NCBI GenBank assembly: GCA_963814645.1
Contig: CAWFDX010000004.1
Location: forward strand, 1,302,001-1,366,000
Origin: RYN-230 sp963814645
GTDB taxonomy: Bacteria; Actinomycetota; Actinomycetes; Streptosporangiales; Streptosporangiaceae
Reading direction: 5' to 3'
Length of the DNA stretch: 64,000 nt
Below the pieces are notes generated by a model. It was not told the origin of the DNA. It worked only from the letters and a program-made list of their open reading frames with translations, and did not search any database. The position numbers and the translations under genes were made by a program. Shown in pieces: positions 33,753-42,558 of this stretch (within the stretch, counting starts at the first letter, position 1; every line of letters begins with the position of its first letter).

Positions 33753-35046
33753 ATGGGGCACGTGGTCATCGGGATGGATCCGCATAAGCGCTCGGCCACC
33801 ATCGAGATCATCGATGAACGGCAGCAGGTGCTGTCCGCGGGCCGGTTCGGCACTGACCGGGACGGTTACCGGGCGATGCTGGCCGCGGGGCGGAAGTTCA
33901 AGGACCGTGTCTGGGCGGTGGAGGGCTGCAACGGGATCGGCCGCCACCTCGCGCAGCGCCCTGGTCGCTGATGGCGAGCCGGTCGTCGATGTGCCAGCGA
34001 AGCTGTCTGCCCGGGCCCGCTTGTTCTCTACCGGCCAGGGACGCAAAACCGATCCGGTGGATGCGCATTCGGTGGCGCTGGCCGGGCTGCACAGCCCGGG
34101 CCTGCGGGTGATCGCCGCCGATGATGCGGCGGTGGCGCTGCGGCTGCTGGCCGATCGCCGTGATGAGCTGGGCGTGGCCCGCACGCAGACGATCAACCGC
34201 CTGCACCGGCTGCTGCTGGAGCTGCTTCCCGGCGGGGCGAAGAAGTTCCTGTCCGCCGTGCAGGCGAAGGACCTGCTGGCCGCGGTCCGCCCGCGTGACA
34301 TCGCCGGGAAGACCCGCCGCCGGCTCGCCGCCGAGCTGGTCACCGAGCTGACGCGGATTGATAAGCGCATCAAGACCGCGGATGCCGAGCTCAAACAGCT
34401 GGTGACCGCGACCGGCAGCAGCCTGCTCACGCTGCATGGCATCGGCCCCTCCAGCGCCGCCCGGCTCCTCGGTGACGTCGGTGACATCGCCCGTTTCGCT
34501 GACAAGGGCAGGTTCGCGTCCTGGAACGGCACCGCACCCCTGGATGCCTCCAGCGGCGACCAGAACCGGCACCGGCTGTCCCGGGCAGGCAACCGGCGGA
34601 TCAACCGGGTGCTGCACATCATGGCTGTCGTCGCACTGCGCAACGGCACCGAAGGCCGCGCCTACTACCGGCGCAAACTCGCCGCGGGCAAAACCACCAT
34701 GGAAGCCATGCGGTGCCTGAAGAGACGGCTGTCCGACGTCGTCTACCAGCAAATGCGCGCCGACGCGAGACGTCTGGCAACGGGCCCGGGAGGACACACG
34801 GGGACGACTGCTGGCTCCAGCGTGGCCGGCTCTGACCCCTGCACCGGCTCTTCGGAGAAGTCACTTCCCGGACCCGCCGCAAACCACCCTACGCTCGCCC
34901 CGGCCAGCAACCCGGTCCGTTCTCCAGCCAGTTCCCGGCGCCCCTCAAGCACAGCCGGACCGCAGCCGGCGTCAAGCGACGTCTGCTTGACACCGGCGAG
35001 GACCGGCGCACACTCACCAGGCGGGAACGACACCCTCTTGACATAG
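33753..35046 (+). pseudogene. Second IS110-family transposase, frameshifted
   Basis: A different IS110 lineage from its neighbour. The N-terminal frame from the ATG at 33753 (VVIGMDPHKRSATIEIIDE) covers the first about 70 codons with Asp and Glu of the DEDD site. An extra C in a CCC run at about 33959-33961 moves the reading to the frame that continues LVADGEPVVDVPAKLSARAR, KTDPVDAHSVALAG and the Transposase_20 segment LHGIGPSSAARLLGD and NRHRLSRAGNRRIN. Family-typical protein ends near TGSSEKSLPGPA (about 34890); the rest is read-through to 35046. Inactive as sequenced unless the extra base is an error. Confidence 0.85.
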
Positions 35047-35199
35047 AGGGGTGCCAGATCCGGTCGATGTCGCGGCGCAGGTGAGCTGTTCTGCGCGCCG
35101 CGGCGGATGGTCTCTTGGAGCCATCCGGCGCACAAGACGGCTGGGCGCGGGTGGCGTACGCACTGACAAGCTCTGGTCCGATTCTGGTTACCTGACGGG

Positions 35200-35981
35200 C
35201 TAGGTGGATGAGCGGCGGGCGAACCAGACCTCTTCGGCGGGCCAGCGGCGGGCCCACTCGTCGGGCAGCTCGAGGAAGTCGTTGTTGCTGGCGCCCGGCG
35301 GCACCTGGACTTCGATCAGGTCCTCGACCACCAGGCCGCATCGGCCGAGCAGCCGGATCCATTCGCCGTGCGGCAGCGTGAACAACTGGTACTCGCTGCC
35401 CGAGGTGCCGCGCCGCAGCACGCGATGCAGCCCGAACAGGTCGCGCACCAGCCGGTCGGTGGCCGGCCCCTGCTCGGGCAGGCACATCCGGGCCAGCGTG
35501 GACTGGGCCAGGAACACCAGCCGGCCACCAGGCCGCAGCAGCCGGGCCGCTTCCGGGATCCACGGTATGGATCGCACCAGACCGACGCGCCGTACTCACT
35601 GATCACCAGGCCGGCGCAACCGTCAGCCAGCGGCACCTGCTCGGCGTCGGCCTCCACCAGCGGGAAGCGCAGGCCGAATTCGCCCTGCAGGCGGTGCGCG
35701 ACGGCCAGCTGCCTGGCCGAGACATCCACCCCGACCGGGCGCGCGCCGCGGCGGGCCAGCCACGCCGAGACGTAGCCGCTGCCGCAGCCCAGTTCCACCG
35801 CCGTCACCTCAGCCAGGCCGTACGGCAGGACCGGCAACTGCGCCTGGGGGATGCACCACATCCCCCAGTACGGCTCGGCGGCCGCCCATCTGGAATGCGC
35901 GTACCGCTCGAACCAGGCCGACATGTGCTCGTCCCAGGCCCGCCGGGTGACCGCCACGTGCCCGCCTGCCGCATCCGCCAT
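35200..35981 (-). pseudogene. SAM-dependent methyltransferase, frameshifted
   Basis: From the ATG at 35981 a first frame gives a complete N-terminal half with motif I VELGCGSGYVSAWLARRG and an acidic post-I loop VGVDVSARQL. Near 35566 one base appears to be missing: the first frame breaks after VWCDPY, and the other frame continues WIPEAARLLRPGGRLVFLAQ, HRVLRRGTSGSEYQL and ends FARRSST. Restoring the base gives a protein of about 260 residues of the UbiE/class I type. Its 3' end (35215-35260) is duplicated at 22826-22871. Confidence 0.8.
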
Positions 35982-36076
35982 GCGGCGATCATAGGAACGT
36001 GGTGGCATCCGCCAGCGGCTGCCGCCACCGGGCACACACCCGGGTGGATACGGCTACTCCAGGTGCAGGGGAACGG

Positions 36077-36817
36077 ATGCTAGATATCGAACAGCACTCC
36101 GGGGTGAGCGTGCTCCGGCTGCGGCACGGCAAGGTCAACGCGCTCGACCTGGAACTGCTGCGCGCGATCACCGCGGCGCTGGGCGAGGTGGACGAGCGGG
36201 CGGCGGTGGTGATCACCGGGACCGGGACTGCGTTCTGCGCCGGCGTGGACCTGCGCCAGGTGGTGGCGGGCGGGGCGCCGTACCTGCAGGAGTTCCTGCC
36301 CGCGCTGACGGCGGCGTTCCTGGCGGTCTTCGATCATCCCGGGCCGGTGCTGGCCGCGATCAACGGTCACGCGATCGCTGGTGGCTGCGTGCTCGCGGCC
36401 GCGTGCGACGTGCGGGTGATGTCACAGGGCACGATAGGCCTGGCCGAGCTGAGCGTGGGTGTGCCGTTCCCGGTGGCCGCCCTGGAGATCATGCGGCACG
36501 CGGCCGGGCCTGCCGCCAGCCGGCTGGTGCTGGCCGCGGAGCTGCTCGGCCCGGCCCAGGCCCAGGCGATCGGGCTGATCCACGGCATCGAGGAGCCCGG
36601 CGTCCTGCTGGAGTCGGTGCTCGGCCAGGCGCAGCGGATGGCGGAGATACCGGCCGGTGTATTCGCGGTCAGCAAGCGCCAGTTGCAGCAGCCGGCCCGG
36701 GACCGGATCGCCGCCCGCCGTGGCGAGGACGCGGACGTCCTGGCCACCTGGTCATCGGCGGCCACCCTGGAAGCTATTTCGGGCTACCTCGGCGAGCTCA
36801 AGCGCCGGCGCCGCTAG
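36077..36817 (+). CDS. Enoyl-CoA hydratase/isomerase-family protein
   Basis: 246 residues from the ATG at 36077 with GGGGAAC upstream; an earlier in-frame start at 35999 adds only unconserved residues. Oxyanion-hole glycines and active-site region: FCAGVDLRQV (about 55-64), GHAIAGGCVLAAACD (about 97-111) and a likely catalytic Glu in GLAELSVGVPFP. Crotonase superfamily members act on fatty or aromatic acyl-CoA thioesters, and this one is at the short end of the range. The 3' end overlaps the opposite-strand hydrolase gene by 4 bp. Confidence 0.88.
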   Translation: MLDIEQHSGVSVLRLRHGKVNALDLELLRAITAALGEVDERAAVVITGTGTAFCAGVDLRQVVAGGAPYLQEFLPALTAAFLAVFDHPGPVLAAINGHAIAGGCVLAAACDVRVMSQGTIGLAELSVGVPFPVAALEIMRHAAGPAASRLVLAAELLGPAQAQAIGLIHGIEEPGVLLESVLGQAQRMAEIPAGVFAVSKRQLQQPARDRIAARRGEDADVLATWSSAATLEAISGYLGELKRRRR

Positions 36818-37557
36818 CCCGGTGTCCGGGCAGCCGGCTGACTCTGGGCGATGCTCTCCAGCAGCGCGGCGGTCTGTGCCGGTGCGGCCAGCATCAGGTC
36901 GTGCCCGTAGCCGAGCTGGTGCGTCTCCCAGCCAGCCGCCACCGCGCGGTCGAACGAGGCCTGCAGGCTGGCTAGCGGCGGCTGGGTGTGGTTGATGTAC
37001 ACCTGGCGGATCTGATCCAGGGCTGCCGGGTCGAACGCGACCGGGTCTGTCTGGCAGCGCAGCGGGAAATCGGTCAGCCGGGGCGCCACCGTGGCCCGCA
37101 GGTCCGGGTCGGTGAGGCCCCACTGGTCCAGGAACCGGGGCGACGCCGGCACGAACCAGCCGTCCCCGTCCGTGGCGGCCAGGTCGCGGTAGCGCCGCGC
37201 CACATCGGCGGGCTCGACGTCCAGCAGGCTCTGGCCCGGCCGCACCAGGAACGCCGCCAGGTAGGTCACCGAGGCCAGCCGGCCGGCCGCCCGCTCGGCG
37301 ACCGGGCCAGCCAGGACCCCGGCGTAGCTGTGCAGCACCAGGTGCACGTTACGGAGATCGGCAAACCACAGCAGCTCGGTGAGGTCGGTGACATGAGTCG
37401 CGACACCGACCTCCCGGGTCAGCTGATGACGGCGGTCACCCTGGCCGGTCAAGGTAGGCGCGTAGACCTCGTGCCCGTTCCCGGACAGCCGCTGCCGCAC
37501 CTCGCGCCAGCACCAGCCGCCGTGCATGGCGCCATGCACCAAAACGAACGTGGCCAC
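36814..37557 (-). CDS. Alpha/beta-fold hydrolase (methyl-esterase-like)
   Basis: 247 residues from the GTG at 37557. The N-terminal strand-turn FVLVHGAMHGGWCW, the nucleophile elbow LVLHSYAGVLAG (Ser in HSYAG), a cap helix region and a C-terminal GYGHDLMLAAP segment carrying the catalytic His are all in place. This combination is that of the plant salicylate or methyl-jasmonate esterase-like group, which is broad in bacteria; the substrate is unknown. Single-gene unit, convergent with the enoyl-CoA hydratase gene. Confidence 0.88.
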   Translation of the reverse strand: MATFVLVHGAMHGGWCWREVRQRLSGNGHEVYAPTLTGQGDRRHQLTREVGVATHVTDLTELLWFADLRNVHLVLHSYAGVLAGPVAERAAGRLASVTYLAAFLVRPGQSLLDVEPADVARRYRDLAATDGDGWFVPASPRFLDQWGLTDPDLRATVAPRLTDFPLRCQTDPVAFDPAALDQIRQVYINHTQPPLASLQASFDRAVAAGWETHQLGYGHDLMLAAPAQTAALLESIAQSQPAARTPG

Positions 37558-38041
37558 GCCGCACCCCCCAATCCGGCCAGCATAGGGCACGGAGCGTAAC
37601 CGGGCGTTATCTAGATCCGTGATCGCCCGGGTTACGGCTGGACTGTCTGATTGTTCAGGGTCTACCTTGGGGTGCGGTTGATGAACCAGCGGGGGGCTCG
37701 TGTCTGTGCGGCTCGCGTCCAGACCCCCCGGACGCGAGATGGGGCGCTGGCGGCAACCCAGCTCCGCTTACACCTGATCCGTCGCGGGTTCCTGCCTGGT
37801 GGCCTACCCCACTGAGGGTGCCTCCAGGCGGTCGCGGCCCGTGCCATGCCGCCGAGCGTGATCCCCCCCACGCTGGCCGGGCCGCTCAACCGTCCGGGGC
37901 CGGCTGGCCGGGCGCACAGCGAAACCTGCTGGCAGCTCCGGGACCCCCCACCCCCAGCTTCCGGGGCTGCCAGCAGGTAACAGCTACTCTGCGCTACCGG
38001 TGGACTGTTGCGGTATCGGTAATTTTGCTTAGTCTGATGCG
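37558..38041. other. Intergenic stretch between hydrolase and LuxR genes
   Basis: 484 bp without a supported gene. Contains the hairpin at 37925-37977 and a run of purine- and C-rich sequence. The promoter of the LuxR gene should lie in its right end, but I see no clear sigma-70 boxes. Confidence 0.5.
37925..37977. terminator. Long hairpin with 17-bp arms
   Basis: Arms 37925-37941 (CCTGCTGGCAGCTCCGG) and 37961-37977 are inverted, with one G-T wobble in the stem and a 19-base C-rich loop. The structure is stable on either strand and lacks a T-tract. It lies between divergent genes, where a terminator is not needed for either, so a regulatory RNA or attenuator is an alternative. Confidence 0.45.
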
Positions 38042-38830
38042 GTGACGGGAGCGGGATCGCTCACCCCGGACGGCCGGTTGCTGCGGCAGCTCAGCAACGG
38101 GCTAGCCGAGCTGTACCTGCCCGACGGCGGCGACTTCCCCAGCCGGGTGATCAACCTGTTGTCCAGCCTCGTGGCCGCCGAGTCGTGCTCGTACAACCAC
38201 CTGGTCGGCGCGACCGCCGTAGCCGTGCGGATCGAGCCCGCGGACGTGGTGGACTTCCCCGACGCGCACCAGCTGTTCCAGCAGCATCTGCCCGAGCACC
38301 CGCTGCTGCGGCACGTCGAGGCGACGGGCGACCTCTCGGCCCGGCGGATTTCCGACGAAGCCAGCGACCGCCAGTTCCGGGGGCTCGGCATCTACCACGA
38401 GTTCTACCGGCCAGCCGAGGTCCAGTATCAGCTGGTCGTGAGCGTTCCGGCCGGGCCCGGCGGGATGATCAGCGTGGCGCTCAACCGGTATGGCCAGGAC
38501 TTCTCCGACCAGCAGCGCGACGTGGTCGATCTGCTGCGGCCACACCTGGCGCAGGCGGCGGCGATCGCCAGCCTGCTGAGCCAGCCGGTGCCCGACACGC
38601 CGCGGGACGCGCACGGCCGGCCGCTGCTGACCGCGCGGCAGACCCGGATCCTGCAGCTGGTGGCGGCCGGGAACTCGGACCGTGCCGTGGCCCGCACGCT
38701 TGGGGTCAGCGTCCGCACCGTGCACACCCACCTGCAGCACATTTACCGCGCGCTGGGCGTCAGCTCGCGGACCGAGGCGCTCGCCCATGTCCGGGCGCTC
38801 ACCCTGGCCGGCGCCCAGGTCGCCGGCTGA
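38042..38830 (+). CDS. LuxR-family transcriptional regulator
   Basis: 262 residues from a GTG. The C-terminal HTH_LuxR domain is complete: LTARQTRILQLVAAGNSDRA, VARTLGVSVRTVHTHLQ, IYRALGVSSRTEALA (about 197-250). The N-terminal about 180 residues are a probable sensory domain with a GAF-like or PAS-like feel (SCSYNHLVG, DFSDQQRDVVDLLRPHLAQAA) and no receiver phosphorylation site. No kinase is near, so a small-molecule ligand is likely. Its stop and the next gene's stop form the shared TGATCA. Confidence 0.88.
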   Translation: MTGAGSLTPDGRLLRQLSNGLAELYLPDGGDFPSRVINLLSSLVAAESCSYNHLVGATAVAVRIEPADVVDFPDAHQLFQQHLPEHPLLRHVEATGDLSARRISDEASDRQFRGLGIYHEFYRPAEVQYQLVVSVPAGPGGMISVALNRYGQDFSDQQRDVVDLLRPHLAQAAAIASLLSQPVPDTPRDAHGRPLLTARQTRILQLVAAGNSDRAVARTLGVSVRTVHTHLQHIYRALGVSSRTEALAHVRALTLAGAQVAG

Positions 38831-39725
38831 TCAGCGCACCCGGGCGCGCAGGAACCCGGCGATCTGCTCAGTCGCGGCGGCGGCCTCGGGGGTGCCGAGC
38901 ATGACCGGGTAGACGTGCGGCAGCCCGTCCCCGATCTCGAGCGAGACGTCGGCTCCGGCGCGGGCGGCCGCGTCGGCGAGCCGCTCCGAGTCGCTGAGCA
39001 GCAGTTCGGCCGTGCCCACCAGCACCAGCAGCGGCGGCAGGCCGGCCAGGCCGGCGAACAGCGGCGAGGCCAGCGGCTCCCGCGGATCGGCGCCCGCCAG
39101 ATAGACGTCCGCGACGCGGCGGATCATCTCCGGGGTGAAGATCGAATCGTCACCGGCGCGCTCGGTGATGGACGCCCCGGAGCTGGTCAGGTCCAGGTGC
39201 GGGGACAGCAGCGCGGCCGCTGCGGGCAGGTCATCGCCGGCGTCGCGGAGCGCGGTCAGCAGGCCGGTGGCGAGCCCGCCGCCGGCTGAGTCGCCGCACA
39301 GGGCGACCGATTCCGCAGGCTGCCCCTGTTCATCACGCAGCCAGCGCCACACCGTACGTACGTCGTCGGCAGCTGCCGGGAACGGGTGCTCCGGCGCCAG
39401 CCGGTATTCGGGGAACAGCACCCGCATCCCGGCCGAGCCGGGCGGCCAGCTCGCCGTAGCTGCGCAGCGAGCCCAGTGAGTATCCGCCGCCGTGCAGGTA
39501 CACCAGCACCCGGTCGGCGGCCACCCCGGGCGGTGCAAGCCAGTAGGCGGGCACACCCGCGCCCGGCGCCTCGGTCACCCGCACGTCGCCGGGCATGGGG
39601 TGGACCTGGCCGCCGGGGGCGAACGCGGCGCGGAGCTGATCCAGCGGTGGCGGCGGCTGGCCGGCCCGGGCCTGCTTCCGCTGCCGGAGCTGGCTGATCA
39701 CGTCCCGCATCTCGGGGCTGGGCAT
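38831..39725 (-). pseudogene. Alpha/beta hydrolase of the hormone-sensitive-lipase family, frameshifted
   Basis: From an ATG at 39725 the first frame gives the N-terminus and the HGGGYSLGSL oxyanion motif. Near 39434 the frame changes by one extra or two missing bases, and the second frame continues MRVLFPEYRLAPEHPFPAAA, the nucleophile elbow CGDSAGGGLATG and a C-terminal His region in GLPHVYPVM. All catalytic elements exist across the two frames, so a restored enzyme would be an HSL/GDXG-family esterase of about 298 residues. As read, the protein is interrupted. Confidence 0.82.
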
Positions 39726-39818
39726 GTCCGCATCCTAGGTTGGCGGCCACACCGGCGACGGCAGGCGGGCGGCGCAGGTGACCGGCCGGTCGATGGCGTT
39801 CGGAAAGATGGGTTTGAT

Positions 39819-40226
39819 TTACGGGCGCGGCAGTGCCGCAGGGCCGAGCAGGTCCCACTTGTTGCCTGCGATGTCGAGGAACACGGCAACCCGCCCGTAG
39901 GGCTCTGTGCGCGGTGCGGTGAGGAATTGCACGCCGGCGGCTGTCATGCGCTCGTGGGCGGCGTCGAAGTCGTCGGCCCGGAGGAAGAATCCGACACGCC
40001 CGGCCATCTGCTTCCCGACGGCTGCGGCCTGGTTCTCGCCGTCCGCGCGGGCGAGGAGGATGCCGGTCTGCGCGCCGGGCGGGCGGACAACGACCCACCG
40101 CTTCGGCCTGCCGTCGTTGGTCAGCGACGGGGAGTCCTCGACGAGGTCGAATCCCAGCGCGCCCACGAAGAACTCGATGGCCTTGTCGTAATCATCGACG
40201 ATGATCGTGAACTGCTCGATCCGCAT
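39819..40226 (-). CDS. VOC-superfamily protein (glyoxalase/bleomycin-resistance fold)
   Basis: 135 residues from the ATG at 40226: MRIEQFTIIVDDYDKAIEFF (first beta-alpha-beta module), WVVVRPPGAQTGILLA, and a second module RVGFFLRADDFDAAHERM with the closing EPYGRVAVFLDIAGNKWDLL. The Glu and metal-ligand positions fit VOC proteins, which include fosfomycin- and bleomycin-type resistance and ring-cleaving dioxygenases. The specific activity is not determinable from sequence. It precedes the Dabb gene on the same strand by 40 bp. Confidence 0.88.
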   Translation of the reverse strand: MRIEQFTIIVDDYDKAIEFFVGALGFDLVEDSPSLTNDGRPKRWVVVRPPGAQTGILLARADGENQAAAVGKQMAGRVGFFLRADDFDAAHERMTAAGVQFLTAPRTEPYGRVAVFLDIAGNKWDLLGPAALPRP

Positions 40227-40266
40227 GCGCAGCAGGCTAGTACCCGCGCAGTTCCGTGCGGGCGCC

Positions 40267-40581
40267 TCAGCCGTCGATGCGGAACTGGACGCGCGCGATG
40301 TCCTGGCAGATCTTGGCGAAGATCTCCCGGCGCAGCCGGTTGTGCTCCTGGTCGGCGTCGTAGACGCGGTAGGCGTCCTCGTCCTGCCAGTCATTGGTGA
40401 TCGCGAAACTCCAGCCGCCGTCGCGCAGCCCGAGGTCGCAGCCCACGTTCATGGCGAGCATCCCGGGGAAGCTGAGCGCGGCGATGCCGGCCAGGCCCTC
40501 TTGCAGCAGCGCGGCATCCGCCGCCTGCTGAGCGGGATCGCCGGATGAGCGCAGCCGCCCGACGACGACGTTGCGGATCAT
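40267..40581 (-). CDS. Dabb-family (stress-responsive alpha/beta barrel) protein
   Basis: 104 residues beginning MIRNVVVGRLRSSGDPAQQ, then LQEGLAGIAALSFPGMLAMN, CDLGLRDGGWSFAITNDWQ and the C-terminal YRVYDADQEHNRLRREIF. This is the dimeric ferredoxin-like Dabb fold, found in small enzymes and stress proteins. No catalytic residue can be assigned. It lies upstream of the VOC gene (40 bp), possibly co-transcribed. Confidence 0.88.
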   Translation of the reverse strand: MIRNVVVGRLRSSGDPAQQAADAALLQEGLAGIAALSFPGMLAMNVGCDLGLRDGGWSFAITNDWQDEDAYRVYDADQEHNRLRREIFAKICQDIARVQFRIDG

Positions 40582-40746
40582 GCGGGCCTAGCGGCCAAAT
40601 GTGTCATTTGATGAATGTATGTCATGTTTAGATATGGATTCATGGGATTACGGCTAAGCCTCCGGAAACCTTCTTAACCGGTGCCGCCGGAATTTTCATT
40701 TATTCACCATCAACGGTGAACCGGCCGGGCGCCTGGCTCGTGGTCG

Positions 40747-40771
40747 CGTCCCAACCCCGGTGTAAATGACG
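40747..40771. repeat. Left inverted end of the IS256-type element
   Basis: CGTCCCA, four unmatched bases, then CGGTGTAAATGACG. The matching right arm (reverse complement) is 42195-42219. The transposase GTG is 55 bp inside. Confidence 0.85.
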
Positions 40772-40825
40772 ACGGGCGTAGGTTCCTTCAAGAGCTACCA
40801 ACTCAGCGAAGGAAGGACTACGCCC

Positions 40826-42169
40826 GTGCCGAATCGAGTATCTCCCACTGACCGGATCCGTGCCGAGATCGACGCCTTGTTCGACGGGTCGCGTGATCTG
40901 GGTGAGGTGATCGAGGATGTGGCCCGGCTGGGTGCCCGGCTGATCATCCAGACCGCGGTGGAAGCCGAGGTGGAGGTGTTCCTGGGCCGGGCCCGCTACC
41001 AGCGCTCGGCTGCCGCGCAGGATGCCCGGCCGGGGATGCGCAACGGTTACTGCCCGGCGACGGTCAAGACCACCGCCGGGCCGGTGACCGTGGCCCGGCC
41101 GAAGCTGCGCGGCACTACCGAGCGGTTCGCGTCAGCGCTGTTCGGCAGGTCGGTCACCAGGTCGAATGCCCTGGAGTCGCTGGTGATCGCGGGGTTCGTG
41201 CGGGGGCTGTCGGTCCGTGACGTGGAGAACACCCTCGCCGATGCCCTGGGCGCCGAGGCGGCGCTGAGCAAGTTGACGGTCTCGCGTATCTGCCAGGCGA
41301 TCGGCGATGAGTTCACCGCCTGGTCGGGCAGGCGCCTGGACGGCCTGGAGCTGGATTACCTGTTCCTGGATGCCTCGATGTTCAAGATGCATCCCGGTGC
41401 CCGGGCCGAGCCGGTGCTGGCGGCGTGGGGCATCACCCCCGACGGCAAGCCGGTGTTCGTCGCGCTGGCCGCTGGCGGCAGTGAGTCCACCGACGCCTGG
41501 GCTGGCTTCCTGGAGGAACTGCGCGGCCGGGGGCTGCGCCCGCCGCTGCTGGTCATCTCCGACGGCGCCGCCGGGCTGATCAACGCCGCCGAGAGCGTGC
41601 TGGCCCGGTCGCTGCGCCAGAAATGCCTGATCCACCGGGCCCGCAACGTCCTCGCGAAGGTCCCCGCCGCCGCCCAGGACCAGGTCCGGGACGCTTACTG
41701 GGCGATCTTCGACACCGATGCCCTCACCGCCGCTGGCATCGCGCCCGGGCACAAGCTCGTCACCGCAGTGCAGGCCCGTATCGACGCCTTCGCCGAGCGA
41801 TACGGCAAGCTCTACCCATCGGCCGTCAAGTGCCTGCTCACCGACCGCGGGCAACTCACCAGCTACCTGCGGTTCCCGGTCGAGCACCACAAGCGGATCC
41901 GGCACTCCAACTTCATCGAGCGCACCTTCGGCGAGACCCGCCGCCGGGTCAAGGTCATCGGCCGGCTCCCCGGCGAGGCCAGCTGCCTCAACCTGGTCTG
42001 GGCCGTCCTGGACCGCGCCAGCCGCGGCTGGCGCGGCGTCAATACCACCAACGCCGGCCTGCGCCTGCTACACGACCTGCGCCGCCAGCTCCTCGACCCG
42101 CCCACCCCGATCCGCCGGACCAGCCACCCTGCCGCAGCACCCGAAGAAACTGTCGGGGCCGTCGCCTAA
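40826..42169 (+). CDS. IS256-family (Mutator) transposase, intact
   Basis: 447 residues from the GTG at 40826 (VPNRVSPTDRIRAEIDALFD). The Mutator-type DDE core is present: first Asp in YLFLDASMFKMHPG, second Asp in LLVISDGAAGL, and Glu in NFIERTFGETRRRVKVIG. The zinc-related Cys/His pattern KCLIHRARNVLAKVP follows the second Asp. Full family length and no frameshift, so it is probably functional. An upstream in-frame start (40766) lies in the terminal inverted repeat region. Confidence 0.93.
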   Translation: MPNRVSPTDRIRAEIDALFDGSRDLGEVIEDVARLGARLIIQTAVEAEVEVFLGRARYQRSAAAQDARPGMRNGYCPATVKTTAGPVTVARPKLRGTTERFASALFGRSVTRSNALESLVIAGFVRGLSVRDVENTLADALGAEAALSKLTVSRICQAIGDEFTAWSGRRLDGLELDYLFLDASMFKMHPGARAEPVLAAWGITPDGKPVFVALAAGGSESTDAWAGFLEELRGRGLRPPLLVISDGAAGLINAAESVLARSLRQKCLIHRARNVLAKVPAAAQDQVRDAYWAIFDTDALTAAGIAPGHKLVTAVQARIDAFAERYGKLYPSAVKCLLTDRGQLTSYLRFPVEHHKRIRHSNFIERTFGETRRRVKVIGRLPGEASCLNLVWAVLDRASRGWRGVNTTNAGLRLLHDLRRQLLDPPTPIRRTSHPAAAPEETVGAVA

Positions 42170-42194
42170 CATCCCAGCGAAGGAGCCGAGCCCA

Positions 42195-42219
42195 CGTCAT
42201 TTACACCGCTCCTGGGACG
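42195..42219. repeat. Right inverted end of the IS256-type element
   Basis: Reverse complement of the left end over 21 of 25 bases. It lies 25 bp after the transposase stop. Confidence 0.85.
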
Positions 42220-42235
42220 CCACCTGGCTCGTGGT

Positions 42236-42558
42236 GCTGGGTGTCAGGCGGCATGTTCGCTGGCTGCCGTCAGCATCCTGCCGACGGCGAATAGTCGCGG
42301 CTGCCTGGGTGGGGGGCGTCATGGTGTCAACGATGGCCGTCCGGCGTGCGCCGGCCGTCCCGGTCCGGGGCGGGTGTAATCGGCACCGGCATGCGTTAGC
42401 CTCGATGTTTCGTGATCTTGCACCGTCCGATTGAGGTTGCGGCTGGCTGGCATTTCAGCGTCCGGCCGTGTCTGGAGGCCCGGCTGTCGCGCCGGGGGGG
42501 CGGGGTTCCACGGGCCCTGGGATTTGTCCTTCCTGGTCGTAGGAGCGGTTCCGGCTGG
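42236..42558. other. Non-coding sequence between IS256 and IS1380 genes
   Basis: 323 bp with no supported gene. It should contain the 3' end of the IS1380 element, but I could not match a terminal inverted repeat convincingly. Short frames here read as random sequence. Confidence 0.4.

Larger units (their letters stand above)
40745..42222. mobile_element. IS256-family insertion sequence
   Basis: About 1,478 bp between 13-bp direct repeats and with inverted ends of 25 bp (40747-40771 and 42195-42219, 21 of 25 matching, 14 contiguous next to the gene). It encodes a single intact transposase. The flanking direct repeat (CCTGGCTCGTGGT at 40732-40744 and 42223-42235) is longer than the usual 8-9 bp of this family, so the exact ends are uncertain by 1-2 bp. 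Confidence 0.85.

Noticed and set aside
37558..38041. A small gene on the reverse strand (37662-37889)
   Set aside because: 75 residues of Arg/Trp-rich sequence with no homology or start signal; region holds a hairpin instead.
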